From: Siccirubricoccus sp. G192
GTDB lineage: Bacteria; Pseudomonadota; Alphaproteobacteria; Acetobacterales; Acetobacteraceae
Assembly (NCBI RefSeq): GCF_019084075.1
Contig: NZ_JAHREN010000002.1
Coordinates: forward strand, 186,001-250,000
Direction: 5' to 3'
Length of the DNA stretch: 64,000 nt
Within the stretch, counting starts at the first letter, position 1, and each line of letters starts with the position of its first letter. The notes below the pieces were generated by a model. The model was not told the DNA's origin. It ran no database searches and saw only the letters and a list, made by a program, of their open reading frames with translations. Shown one piece after another: positions 49,291-57,502 of this stretch. A program made the position numbers and the translations under genes.

Positions 49291-49414
49291 CCCTTCGCCT
49301 TCCCCAGCTCGTCATCCACGAGCCCAAGGAAGGCACTATCGCGGTACACTCTGGCACCGCCGCGGCCGGACCAACCGGCCGCCTCAGTGGGACACTTTCT
49401 CACTGCCGCTCTCA

Positions 49415-49835
49415 CCCAGGCCTTCTTCCGCTCGGCCAGGGCCGCCACGGGCGTCACGCCCGACCAGATCACCACCGACGGGCACGGCTCCTACCCGCGG
49501 GCAATCCGCTCGACGCTCGGCCGGCGGGTTCTGCACCGTACCAGTGCCTACAAAAACAATCGACTGGAGCAGGACCACCGCGGTGTCAAAGGCCGCATAC
49601 GATGTATGCGGGGGTTCAAGAGCCTCGCTTCGGCGGGCCGGTTCTGTCGAAGCCACGACGAGCTCCGCAACCTCCTCCGCCCCCGCACCCGCCACAATCA
49701 GCATGTCCCAGCAAGCCGCCGTCGCCGGCTCCACCTCCGGCGCGCCGCCATCGCGCTCGCCATCCTCGAGACCGCGTAGGCTGAACTCGCCCACCAGCTC
49801 ACGCCGGCAGGTTTGGCGCGAGTGCTGACAAAACC
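49415..49835 (+). mobile_element. 3' part of an IS6-family element, truncated by IS21
   Basis: Nearly identical to the corresponding part of the complete element at 54180-55151, in opposite orientation. It encodes the transposase C-terminus (TQAFFRSARAATGVTPDQ, TTDGHGSY, NNRLEQDHRGVKGR) with stop at 49779 and the terminal repeat ending GGCGCGAGTGCTGACAAAACC at 49835. The 5' half was lost at the IS21 junction. Confidence 0.85.
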
Positions 49836-50110
49836 GGGCCGGAGGTGTCGATTGGGTCACCGAGCGAGCGGAAGTGCGCCCCCGCCTCCCGGACCCGCTC
49901 GATCACCTGCAGCAGGTGAGCCAGCGAGCGGGCCAGGCGGTCGATGCGGACGACGACCAGGGTGTCGCCGCGGCCGAGCCGGTCGAGGGCCCGCGCCAGT
50001 TCCGGCCGGGCTCGGCTGGTGCCGGAGGCCTTCTCTTCGAAGATCTCGGTGCAGCCCGCGACGCGCAGCGCCCGGAACTGCGGCTCCAGGTCCTGCCCGG
50101 CCGTGGAGAC
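49836..50110 (-). pseudogene. Serine recombinase, central fragment split by an IS110 insertion
   Basis: The minus strand reads VSTAGQDLEPQ, RALRVAGCTEIFEEKASGTSR, RPELARALDRLGRGDTLVVVRIDRLARSLAHL, the catalytic-domain core of a small resolvase. It starts after GYAR, whose missing codons are found at 51605-51629 on the far side of an IS110/IS630 block. It ends at the IS6 terminal repeat (PIDTSGP). The parent gene was therefore broken twice by transposons. Confidence 0.8.
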
Positions 50111-50468
50111 ATGACGTAATCGCGCGGGCGTGGCTCCAGGGCTCCCTGTTCGCCGACGCCTGGTGCGATGTTGGCCACGCCGTTCGGCATGGAGGAGGTT
50201 CTCATGGCCGCCTATGCTGCGCTCGATGTCTCGATGAAGACCACCAGTGTCCACGTCGTGGACGAGGCGGGTCGCCTCCTGTGGCGGGGCAAAGTCGCAA
50301 CCGATCCGAAGGCCATTGCCGAGGCCCTCGCCGCCCATGCGCCCGAGCTCGCCCGCGTTGGCCTGGAGACCGGCTGTTGGTCAACCTGGCTTTTCCACGC
50401 GCTGGCCGAGCGGGGTCTGCCAGTGGTCTGCATGGACGCGAGGCAGGCGAAAGCGGCCCTTTCGCTTA
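50111..50468 (+). mobile_element. 5' fragment of an IS110-family element
   Basis: Upstream end and first 88 codons of an IS110 transposase: the start at 50204 gives AAYAALDVSMKTTSVHVVDEAG (DEDD first Asp) and GLETGCWSTWLFHAL (Glu), to ARQAKAALSL, where IS630 begins at a TA. The remaining two thirds of the element are missing on the other side, so a deletion accompanied or followed the IS630 insertion. Confidence 0.8.
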
Positions 50469-51597
50469 CTAAGCCGGCCATCAAATACGTACCTCTAGCG
50501 GCTTACGCGGCGTAGCGGACGGTGGTGGCCTGGAAGAAGGCCCGGACTTTGGCGGGTCGGCGTTGCAGGCCGCGCATGTAGGAGGTGAGATCGGCCTTGA
50601 GCGAAGCCTTGTCCCGGGGGACCGGCTGCCTCGCCATGGCCTGCTTGACGTCATTGTTGAGGAACTCGTCCGGATTGTGCTCCGGCGCGTAGGGCGGGAG
50701 GTAGAGCAACTCGATCCGCTCGGAGTTGGCCTTGACCCAGACCGTGACCTGCCGGGCGCGGTGGACCCGCAGGTTGTCGACAATGACGAACAGCTTGCGC
50801 CTGGCGCCCTGCACCAGACGGCGCAGGAACACCAGGAAGGTCGCCGCCGTGAGCGCGCCGTCATAGATCATGAACCGCAGCGTGCCCCGGTTGGTCAGGC
50901 TGGAGATCATCGACTGCGAAAACCGCGCCGCGGGGCGTGGCAGGACGGGGGGTTTTGCCCTTTGGGGCGAAGCTCCGGCCGTAGTTGGCCTGGTTGGACA
51001 GGCCGGTCTCGTCGGCCCAGTGGATCTCGCCACCCTCGGCCTTGGCCCGGGCGGCGATCGCCGGGTACTCGTGCTGCAGCCAGCCGTGGACCTCGGGCTC
51101 GCGCCGCTCGGTGGCCCGGTGCGCCGGGCGCTGAGCGGTGAAGCCCCAGGCTCGCAAGGCGCGCCCGAGGGCCGAGGTCGACAGCCGCAGCCCGGTCTCG
51201 CGCTCGATCAGCGTACCGACCGCCTCGCGGGTCCACAGCGCAAATGGCAGCTTCAGCTGATCCGGGCAGCGGTCCATGATCAGTCGCCGGATCCGGCGCT
51301 CCTGCTGCGGCGAGAGCGGCTTCTGCTCGCCTGGACGGCGGCCGCGCCGCCCACCCTCCAGCGCCGCGTCGCCAGACCGTCGTGCCGCCTCGACCCATTC
51401 ACCGACAAAGCGACGGTTCACGCCGACAGCGGCCGCAGCCTCGACCCGCGTTTTGCCTCCGTTGACCATGCCGACCGCCACCCGGCGGAGCTCTGCCTGG
51501 GTGGTCGGATCGAGCTTGCGGAAGTCACGACGCAGCGCCATGCCCGAACCGTCACACGGCGCGCAGCAGAATGCTACCTATTTGATGGCCGGCTTAG
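50469..51597. mobile_element. Complete IS630-family insertion sequence
   Basis: 1129 bp, bounded by inverted repeats that begin CTAAGCCGGCCATCAAATA at both ends and flanked by TA on each side (50467-50468 and 51598-51599), the dinucleotide target of IS630/Tc1 elements. It carries one transposase gene on the minus strand. Confidence 0.88.
50503..51541 (-). CDS. IS630-family transposase, frameshifted
   Basis: The first frame carries the helix-turn-helix part (GKTRVEAAAAVGVNRRFVGEWV), a second winged helix (WTREAVGTLIERETGLRLSTSALGRALRAWGFT) and HWADETGL (first Asp). The second frame continues MISSLTNRGTLRFMIYDG, VIVDNLRVH (second Asp) and LPPYAPEHNPDEF (Glu). They join at six G (50947-50952); one fewer gives TPVLPRPAARF. 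Some IS630 elements use programmed frameshifting, but the signal is the same homopolymer type seen in many host genes of this window. Confidence 0.82.
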
Positions 51598-51604
51598 TAG
51601 ACAA

Positions 51605-51629
51605 CCCGGGCATAGCCGATCAGCGCCAT
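51605..51629 (-). pseudogene. Start of the serine recombinase split by IS110
   Basis: From ATG 51629 the minus strand reads MALIGYAR, then meets transposon sequence. Joined to the fragment at 49836-50110 it gives MALIGYARVSTAGQDLEPQ, a normal resolvase start. Confidence 0.65.
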
Positions 51630-51805
51630 GCAGCGGCGGGCCTGGCTGGGGCGATGGGCGGGCTGGGTGGCACGGCGGGTCTCCGGTCCGGCACGGCGTC
51701 GCTATCCGCCTTTGTCAAATCCGGCAAGATGCGACGAAAGGACTGGATGGAGCCGGGGGACGGAGCGTCCTTCGGGTAATGGCGAGGTCCGAGCCTCAAC
51801 GGCCG

Positions 51806-53512
51806 CTATGCGCCGTCGGGGCGCTGGTCAGCCGCATGCCTCTCGACAGTCTCCGGCAGCACCGCACCTGGCGTGAAGCGGATCACCGCGTGCAGCCCCG
51901 CGGGCTCAAAGCGCAGCACCACTGTTGCGCCAGGGCCGAGATCGTAGGCCAGAGCCCGCTCCAGCAGCCGGGTGCCGAAGCCACGTCGCTGCGGCGGGCC
52001 CGCGACCGCCGGGCCGCCTGTCTCGGTCCAATGGATCACCACCACCCCATCCGGCTCCCGTGACCAGCCGAGCGCCACCCGTCCACCGGCGCGCGACAGT
52101 GCCCCGTACTTGACCGCATTCGTCGCCAACTCGTGCAATGCCAGCATGATCGCCTGCGCCTGCCGCGGCGCCACCGGAATGCCCCCGGGCCCCTCGGGTG
52201 CAATCTGCGGCCCGCTCCCGCCGTCACCAAGCCACGGGCCAAGTGCCGCCTGCACGATGGCGGCCAGGTCGGTTGCGCCCCAGGAATGCGCCGTCAGCAG
52301 GTTGTGCGCGGCCGCCAGGGCCTGGAGCCGCTGGCCGAAGTCGTGGGTGAACCGCGCCGTGTCGCCCTCGGCACTCCGCAGCGTCTGCACGGCCACGGAC
52401 TGGACGGTGGCCAGCGTGTTCTTCACCCGGTGGTTCAACTCGGCGATCAGCAGCGCCTGCCGTCGGGCCCCATCGGCGAGCACCCGTGCGATGTCGTCCA
52501 CCTCCCGAAGGCCTGCCTTGGGCACCGCCCCGGCAGGCCCACCCTGCCCCAGCATCTCGAGCACGCGCAGCGAGGCAACCACGCGGCGGCCCAGCAACAG
52601 CGCGAGCAGCAGGCCAGCCGCCGCGATCAGGGCTCCGGTGCCGAGGGTGCGCAGCAGCGCGGCGCGGAGGGGTGCGGCAAACGCCTCCTCCGGCACGCCG
52701 ACCACGATGGCGTAGCCGGTGGCTGGCGCACGGGCGAAGGCGGCGATCCATGGCACCCCCTCCAGCGTCTGGAGGCCGCCGTGGATGATGCCGCTCTCCG
52801 CCTCAGCCAAGGCCGCCCGCACCCTGGGCTGGGCCGGCTGGCCGGCCGTTTCCGCGTCACGCTGGGTGCGGGCGACGTAGTTGCCGCGGCGGTCCAGCAC
52901 GCCCCCGCTCCAGCCCTGCCGCAGGCTCTGCTCGGAGAGCATCCGGGCGAGGTGGTCGCGCCGCAGCGAAATGCCGAGCGCGTAGGTGGGGAGCGGTGGC
53001 CCCTGGCGCGCGGTGAACACCGGCACGGCGGTGATGATCACCGGCCGCCCCGTGGTCGAGCTCTGGTGGAGGTTGGACACCTCGGTGTTGCCACTGGTGA
53101 AGACGCGCCGCGTCGTCAGGGACCCCTGGATGTTGGACCGGCGCTCCCCCGGAGCCCAAAGGGTATTCAGAACCTGCCGACCGTCGGGCGTCGTGAGGGC
53201 GATGGGCTCGCCGCCGAGCCGGGCGGAGGCGGCCCGCATCTCGGCCTCGAAGGTCTCCAGGTCGCCGCGCGCCAAAGCAGCCGACGTGGCGAGGATCGAC
53301 ATCGCAGCCTCGGCGCGATCGAACTCACGGTCCACGGCCAGCGCCAGGGCCGTGGCCTGATCCCTCAGCTGCTCCTCGGCATGCTCGCGCTCGGCCTTAT
53401 AGTCCTGCCACACCGCGAGGATGGCGAAGGCAAGTAGCGCGAGGGTGACAAAGCCGACCAGCAGGAGCAGCCGGCCGCGCAGCGTCGGAGACCGTGAGGG
53501 GCGCATCTGCAC
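51806..53512 (-). CDS. HWE/HisKA_2-type sensor histidine kinase with dCache-like sensor
   Basis: 568 aa. Transmembrane helix at about 13-32 (LLLLVGFVTLALLAFAILAV), periplasmic Cache-type sensor (about 40-265) and a second helix at about 277-297 (TGALIAAAGLLLALLLG). The kinase part has the H-box AELNHRVKNTLATVQSVA (His near 357), the N-box LALHELATNAVKYGALS and HWTETGGP with the WxE that names the HWE group, then GFGTRLLERALAYDLG. Such kinases often work in alphaproteobacterial general stress or light/redox pathways. The first residue is GTG 53512 or ATG 53506. A truncated duplicate lies at 60.2-60.8 kb. Confidence 0.88.
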   Translation of the reverse strand: MQMRPSRSPTLRGRLLLLVGFVTLALLAFAILAVWQDYKAEREHAEEQLRDQATALALAVDREFDRAEAAMSILATSAALARGDLETFEAEMRAASARLGGEPIALTTPDGRQVLNTLWAPGERRSNIQGSLTTRRVFTSGNTEVSNLHQSSTTGRPVIITAVPVFTARQGPPLPTYALGISLRRDHLARMLSEQSLRQGWSGGVLDRRGNYVARTQRDAETAGQPAQPRVRAALAEAESGIIHGGLQTLEGVPWIAAFARAPATGYAIVVGVPEEAFAAPLRAALLRTLGTGALIAAAGLLLALLLGRRVVASLRVLEMLGQGGPAGAVPKAGLREVDDIARVLADGARRQALLIAELNHRVKNTLATVQSVAVQTLRSAEGDTARFTHDFGQRLQALAAAHNLLTAHSWGATDLAAIVQAALGPWLGDGGSGPQIAPEGPGGIPVAPRQAQAIMLALHELATNAVKYGALSRAGGRVALGWSREPDGVVVIHWTETGGPAVAGPPQRRGFGTRLLERALAYDLGPGATVVLRFEPAGLHAVIRFTPGAVLPETVERHAADQRPDGA

Positions 53513-53938
53513 CTGATTCTACCACAGGAAAGTTCTGCTTGTGTGATCCTTCCCGAGCCAGCCAACCCGCGTGATAGAATCGCCGGATGAGCAGCCGAGC
53601 GGACCATCCTCCCTCCCCCTTCACCGCGCCGGAGCGCGACCTGATCCGGCGGGAGATGGGCATGCATTTCGGCCAGTACCCCAGCCTGGCCGAGGGTCTG
53701 TTCCTGCGCACCTGGCGCGGCGGACCGCAGAAGGGCGAACCGAAGGTGCCGCCGGCCGTGCAGAGCATGCTCGAGCGTGGCCTGGTCGAGCTCCGGCCGG
53801 GGCGAATGGGACCCCGGGCCATGTTCACGGAAGCAGGGCTGGCGGCGCTGCGGCAGTTGGCGCTGGACCGCCGGGCCATGGACCCGGTCCGCTTCGCCCA
53901 CCTGCGCCGGGAACTTGGCCTGGATGCTCCGGAGGAAG
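52897..53938. repeat. About 1.04-kb duplicated segment, copy A
   Basis: Covers the N-terminal third of the HWE kinase, the divergent promoter region and most of the small winged-helix-like gene. It matches 60202-61243 base for base over long stretches. A visible difference is C5 (53146-53150) here against C6 (60451-60456) there, which keeps the kinase frame open in this copy only. Confidence 0.85.
53516..53580. promoter_or_regulatory. Divergent, near-leaderless promoters with TAGAAT boxes
   Basis: On the plus strand TAGAAT at 53575-53580 ends six bases before the ATG of the small gene; on the minus strand TAGAAT at 53521-53516 ends three bases before the GTG of the kinase. Transcription would start at or next to the start codons, giving leaderless messages. 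The plus-strand arrangement is repeated at 60881-60886 and, as TAGCAT, at 41861-41866. Confidence 0.5.
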
Positions 53939-53952
53939 CGACCGGCAGGTGA
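53587..53952 (+). CDS. Repeated small winged-helix-like protein, copy 2
   Basis: 121 aa, almost identical to the copy at 60893 and close to that at 41873. It diverges only at its C-terminus (LGLDAPEEATGR). It is transcribed divergently from the intact HWE kinase with 74 bases between start codons, so it may regulate or modulate that kinase; this is inference from arrangement kept in both copies of the duplication. Confidence 0.65.
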   Translation: MSSRADHPPSPFTAPERDLIRREMGMHFGQYPSLAEGLFLRTWRGGPQKGEPKVPPAVQSMLERGLVELRPGRMGPRAMFTEAGLAALRQLALDRRAMDPVRFAHLRRELGLDAPEEATGR

Positions 53953-54179
53953 CGGGGTTGGACGGCCGATGGGACTGGTTTCCGATCACCTCGATGCAGC
54001 GACCACCATCACGGCTTGGCCGACCCCTGCCGCATCGCCGGCCTTCCGGCCGGCCGCATTGGCAGCATTCCGGTGCCTCCGACCTGGTCTCGGCCCAAAG
54101 GGCTGCCAGTGCTCAACTGGACGACCCTGCCCGGCATGCCGGTGTCTCAGCGCGCCGGTTCATCCGAAAGTGCAGGACC

Positions 54180-55151
54180 GGTTTTGTCAGCACTCGCGCC
54201 AAACCTGCCGGCGTGAGCTGGTGGGCGAGTTCAGCCTACGCGGTCTCGAGGATGGCGAGCGCGATGGCGGCGCGCCGGAGGTGGAGCCGGCGACGGCGGC
54301 TTGCTGGGACATGCTGATTGTGGCGGGTGCGGGGGCGGAGGAGGTTGCGGAGCTCGTCGTGGCTTCGACAGAACCGGCCCGCCGAAGCGAGGCTCTTGAA
54401 CCCCCGCATACATCGTATGCGGCCTTTGACACCGCGGTGGTCCTGCTCCAGTCGATTGTTTTTGTAGGCACTGGTACGGTGCAGAACCCGCCGGCCGAGC
54501 GTCGAGCGGATTGCCCGCGGGTAGGAGCCGTGCCCGTCGGTGGTGATCTGGTCGGGCGTGACGCCCGTGGCGGCCTTGGCCGAGCGGAAGAAGGCCTGGG
54601 CCGCCGCCATGTCGCGGTGCTCGCTCAGCATGGTGTCCACGAGATGGCCGTCGCGGTCGATCGCGCGATAGAGGTAACACCAGCGGCCCCGCACCTTCAA
54701 ATACGTCTCGTCCACGTGCCAGCGGCGGCGGCCCGCGCCGCCCTTGGCGTGCCGTCGGCGGCGGAGCTCGTGGGCCAACTCCGGTGCGAGCTTCGCCTCC
54801 CATGCACGGACGGCCTCGTGGCTGAAGACGATGCCGCGCTGGAGGAACATCTCGGCCAGGTCGCGCAGGGTCAGGCGGTAGCGCAGACGCCAGAGCACCA
54901 CGAGCGCGATGACGTCGGACGGGTACTGGGCGTGGTTGAGCAGGGTGCCGGAGCGCTCGTTGTACTGCTTGCCGCAGTCTCGGCAGCGGAGCCGGCGATA
55001 GCCCCGGGCGGTGCGGTCCGGCCGCTCCGCCACCGCGGCCGAGCCGCAGGCCACACAGTCCATACCCGAGTCCCGTCCCGCTGCTCCTGGAGCCTACCCG
55101 CGCCGCCCCGACCAGCCAAACGGGTCGCCTGGCGCGAGTTCTGACAGAACC
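54180..55151. mobile_element. Complete IS6-family insertion sequence (zinc-ribbon type)
   Basis: 972 bp between inverted repeats: GGTTTTGTCAGCACTCGCGCC at the left and, complemented, GGTTCTGTCAGAACTCGCGCC at the right. The flanking eight bases do not match, so no target duplication remains, as expected after replicative cointegration or recombination between copies. Partial copies lie at 49415-49835 and 16766-16924. Confidence 0.88.
54236..55063 (-). CDS. IS6-family transposase with N-terminal zinc ribbon
   Basis: 275 aa. Zinc ribbon CVACGSAA ... CRDCGKQY at residues about 3-35, a helix-turn-helix (LTLRDLAEMFLQRGIVFSHEAVRAW), then the DDE core with WHVDETYLKVRGRWCYLYRAIDRDG, TTDGHGSY and NNRLEQDHRGVKGR. 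All catalytic residues are present and the gene is uninterrupted. Confidence 0.9.
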   Translation of the reverse strand: MDCVACGSAAVAERPDRTARGYRRLRCRDCGKQYNERSGTLLNHAQYPSDVIALVVLWRLRYRLTLRDLAEMFLQRGIVFSHEAVRAWEAKLAPELAHELRRRRHAKGGAGRRRWHVDETYLKVRGRWCYLYRAIDRDGHLVDTMLSEHRDMAAAQAFFRSAKAATGVTPDQITTDGHGSYPRAIRSTLGRRVLHRTSAYKNNRLEQDHRGVKGRIRCMRGFKSLASAGRFCRSHDELRNLLRPRTRHNQHVPASRRRRLHLRRAAIALAILETA

Positions 55152-55159
55152 CATCCGCG

Positions 55160-55355
55160 ACGGCACCCCAATCACGGCGTTTTCCGGGGTGATCACCAGC
55201 GGGCTGCCCGGGCGCAGATGCAGCCGCCCAACCTCTACCGGACGCAGCAAGGTCGAGGGCAAGCGCCCCTGCCGCAACAGCACCGCCGCTGCCAGGCGCC
55301 GCTCTTCCATCTGCTCAACCGTCAAGCGCGTCGGCCGCCAAGCATCATTACTCAC
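55160..55355 (-). pseudogene. Chimera of an IS630-type N-terminus and an AsmA gene fragment
   Basis: A GTG at 55355 with GAGGAGG upstream opens VSNDAWRPTRLTVEQMEERRLAAAVLLRQGRL, the helix-rich start of an IS630-like transposase. At about 55262 it passes in frame into RPVEVGRLHLRPGSPLVIT, which matches residues about 46-65 of the AsmA-like protein at 42878. The AsmA part is cut by the IS6 right end. It documents recombination involving an AsmA-type gene; no function expected. Confidence 0.6.
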
Positions 55356-55546
55356 GGGCACCTCCTCGCGGACGGGCTGACCCGCAGAGGCTTACTCTCT
55401 TTTCGTGAAGGTCAGTAAGCGCCGGTCAATGGTCTTTCTGAGTCCCTTCGCTATCAAGCCTCGCTCAAAATGAGGCCGGATGCGGGCACACAGTCCACCA
55501 ACACCGACGCTAACCGTGCGTGCGGCTCGCCCACCCTAAACTACCC

Positions 55547-55759
55547 TCAACCCAACGGTGTAGTCGGCCCACGGCGGATCTGGCTCTCCCGCACCACACG
55601 CTCGTGGCCGTCGCTGATGTTCCTCACCCGGTACTCGCGGTCACTCGAGTCGTTGGGGAGCTGGCGAACGACCGTGTAGGTTCCACGCTGGGCGGTACCG
55701 TCGAACCTGGCGGGCACGAACTCGATGCTTTGCCCGACTGTGAAGCTATGAAGCGGCAT
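55547..55759 (-). CDS. Small conserved hypothetical protein
   Basis: 70 aa, beta-rich: FTVGQSIEFVPARFDGTAQRGTYTVVRQLPND ... EYRVRNISDGHERVVRESQIRR. Proteins with the closing GHERVVRESQ motif are common in alphaproteobacteria and of unknown function. A single-domain, SH3-like fold is plausible. Confidence 0.65.
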   Translation of the reverse strand: MPLHSFTVGQSIEFVPARFDGTAQRGTYTVVRQLPNDSSDREYRVRNISDGHERVVRESQIRRGPTTPLG

Positions 55760-56000
55760 GGCCGTTCCTCGCGGGGCGGGTTCGGCGATGGCGCCAATGC
55801 AGGGCGATCGGGCGGCCCGCGCGCCGTATCGCTCAGGATCCCACGGCGGCAGCGTCGATCTACACGTTGCCAGTTTGGGATTTCAATTAACGCTATCGAT
55901 GCTGGTGCGCTCCGGGGCTGGACGCGCATGGCGCAGGAGCCAGGCGAGGCAGGCCTCTGCTCGACCGCAGGTGCCCGCCTTGCCCTGACTGCGTTTGGTC

Positions 56001-57209
56001 CTAACCTTCGGCGGCGACTGAGCGAAGCTGCTGCCCGCCCCGCTTCCGGCCGGGCTGCTGGATCTCCACCTCATCGCGGCGAACCGTCGCCTGCACCGTC
56101 TCGACCTGCTGGGTGCGCTCGGTCCGGACGACGATCTCCTCCCGCAGCCGCAGGCGCTTCTCGACGACCGGGACCTCGGCCGTCTCGATCACCTCCACCG
56201 TCATCTCGGTCAGGATCTCGCCCGTCACCTTGTCGCTCACCGGCCGGCGGCGCTCTACCACCACCTTCTCGCTCTGCAAGGTGACCTGCTCCTCGGCCTG
56301 GGTCTCGACGGCGAAGCGGCGGATCCTTGCCGTGCCGCGGTTCTCCGTGCGCTTGCTGACCTCAAGCACCTCCTCGCCGAGCGGGATCACCTCCTCCATG
56401 CCGGAGGGACCCCTGGCGGCGACAGCACTGCCGGCCTGTTGCATGCTCTGCAGCGCGCCCATCCAGGGCCACAGGAACATGTCCGTCAGTGCCGATGCCG
56501 AGGCTGAAGCCCGTGCCGGAGCACGCCGGGCGATATTGTTGGTCGCTTCGGCAGCCCCTGCCGCCAGGCGAGTGGCCTGCCGCGCCGTCTCGGTGGCGGC
56601 CTGCACCGGCGCCAGCGCCGCGCCGGCAACCTGTCGGGCTGCCTCACGGGTGCGGCGTTCAGCGGCCTGGCTCTGCTCGACCCGCAGCTCGGCCTGACGG
56701 GCCAGGAACTCGGCCTCTTCACGCTCCTGCCGGGCTTTGGCCCGCCGCTCCTCCGCCTCGTCCTGCTTGGCCTGCTCGGCCTCGGCGAGGCCGGCTTCCA
56801 TCTTCTCGGCGACGTTCTGGACCTGCTCCTCGCTCAACGCCCGCTGCACCGCCGGCAGAAGCTCGCGCTTGTCGTCGCGCGCATGCTGCCGGAAGGTCTT
56901 CTGCAGATCCTTCAGCCGCTCGGGGAAGCTCTCGTCGTTCTTCGGCAGGGCCTCGAGCTCGGCGAGCTTGGCCCGCAGCTCCTTGTTGTCGCGGATCGCG
57001 TCGGCGACGAGCTCCTTGGTCTCGGCATTCCGCCGGAGCACCGGGAAGAGGTGCTGCTCCTCAAGGCTGGCGTGGAGCTCGAGCTCGGCCTTCAACTCGG
57101 TAAACAGCTTCTCCCGGGTCTTCACCGCACCGTCCGAGGTCTCGGACAGCTTGGCGAACAGCTCAATGGCTTTGGCCGGACCGGTCTGCATCAGGGTTCG
57201 AAGGTTCAT
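56001..57209 (-). CDS. Hemerythrin-like and DUF2382 domain protein
   Basis: 402 aa from ATG 57209 (AAGGA seven bases upstream). The N-terminal four-helix hemerythrin domain has metal-ligand-type residues in HASLEEQHLFPVL (His46, His53) and FRQHARDDKRELLPAV (His109). A coiled-coil, Ala/Glu/Arg-rich linker (about 125-245) follows. The C-terminal DUF2382 domain shows IPLGEEVLEVSKRTENRGTARIRR, SEKVVVERRRPV and VPVVEKRLRLREEIVV. DUF2382 occurs in YsnF-type stress proteins; hemerythrin domains bind di-iron and oxygen or NO. A stress or redox role is likely. Confidence 0.82.
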   Translation of the reverse strand: MNLRTLMQTGPAKAIELFAKLSETSDGAVKTREKLFTELKAELELHASLEEQHLFPVLRRNAETKELVADAIRDNKELRAKLAELEALPKNDESFPERLKDLQKTFRQHARDDKRELLPAVQRALSEEQVQNVAEKMEAGLAEAEQAKQDEAEERRAKARQEREEAEFLARQAELRVEQSQAAERRTREAARQVAGAALAPVQAATETARQATRLAAGAAEATNNIARRAPARASASASALTDMFLWPWMGALQSMQQAGSAVAARGPSGMEEVIPLGEEVLEVSKRTENRGTARIRRFAVETQAEEQVTLQSEKVVVERRRPVSDKVTGEILTEMTVEVIETAEVPVVEKRLRLREEIVVRTERTQQVETVQATVRRDEVEIQQPGRKRGGQQLRSVAAEG

Positions 57210-57502
57210 CGTAAATTCCTTGGTTTGCCGCGGAGCCGGCTCCGCGGCCATATCGACATGAAATGGGGAGCTGGCGCCCGCACCCGGCACTCACCCGGCA
57301 GCTCACGTGGAGCTTGAGAGTTCCGGTTCTGGAAAAGGCGTTTTGCCGTGCTGCAACATGCAGACGCATGGGCGAGCGCGAAGTTGCACTGCAGCAAACG
57401 GAACGACCATGCCGCTGAACTGCGGAGATTCCAACGACCGCGCCACAAGAGGCTTATGACCGCAGCCGCCTTGCTGCTCCGGGAGTCCCTGACACGTCCC
57501 CA

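Larger units (their letters stand above)
46947..49414. mobile_element. IS21-family insertion sequence
   Basis: About 2.47 kb. Ends share TG(T/A)...GAGAAAGTGT(A/C)CC, read inward at 46947 and, complemented, from 49414. It carries istA and istB. The right end cuts directly into an IS6 element at 49415, so the IS21 arrived after it. No target duplication could be matched because the left neighbour is unrelated. Confidence 0.75.

Noticed and set aside
50903..50960. Programmed frameshift in the IS630 transposase
   Set aside because: Possible for the family, but the same one-base homopolymer break occurs in many host genes here, so it was not called as programmed.
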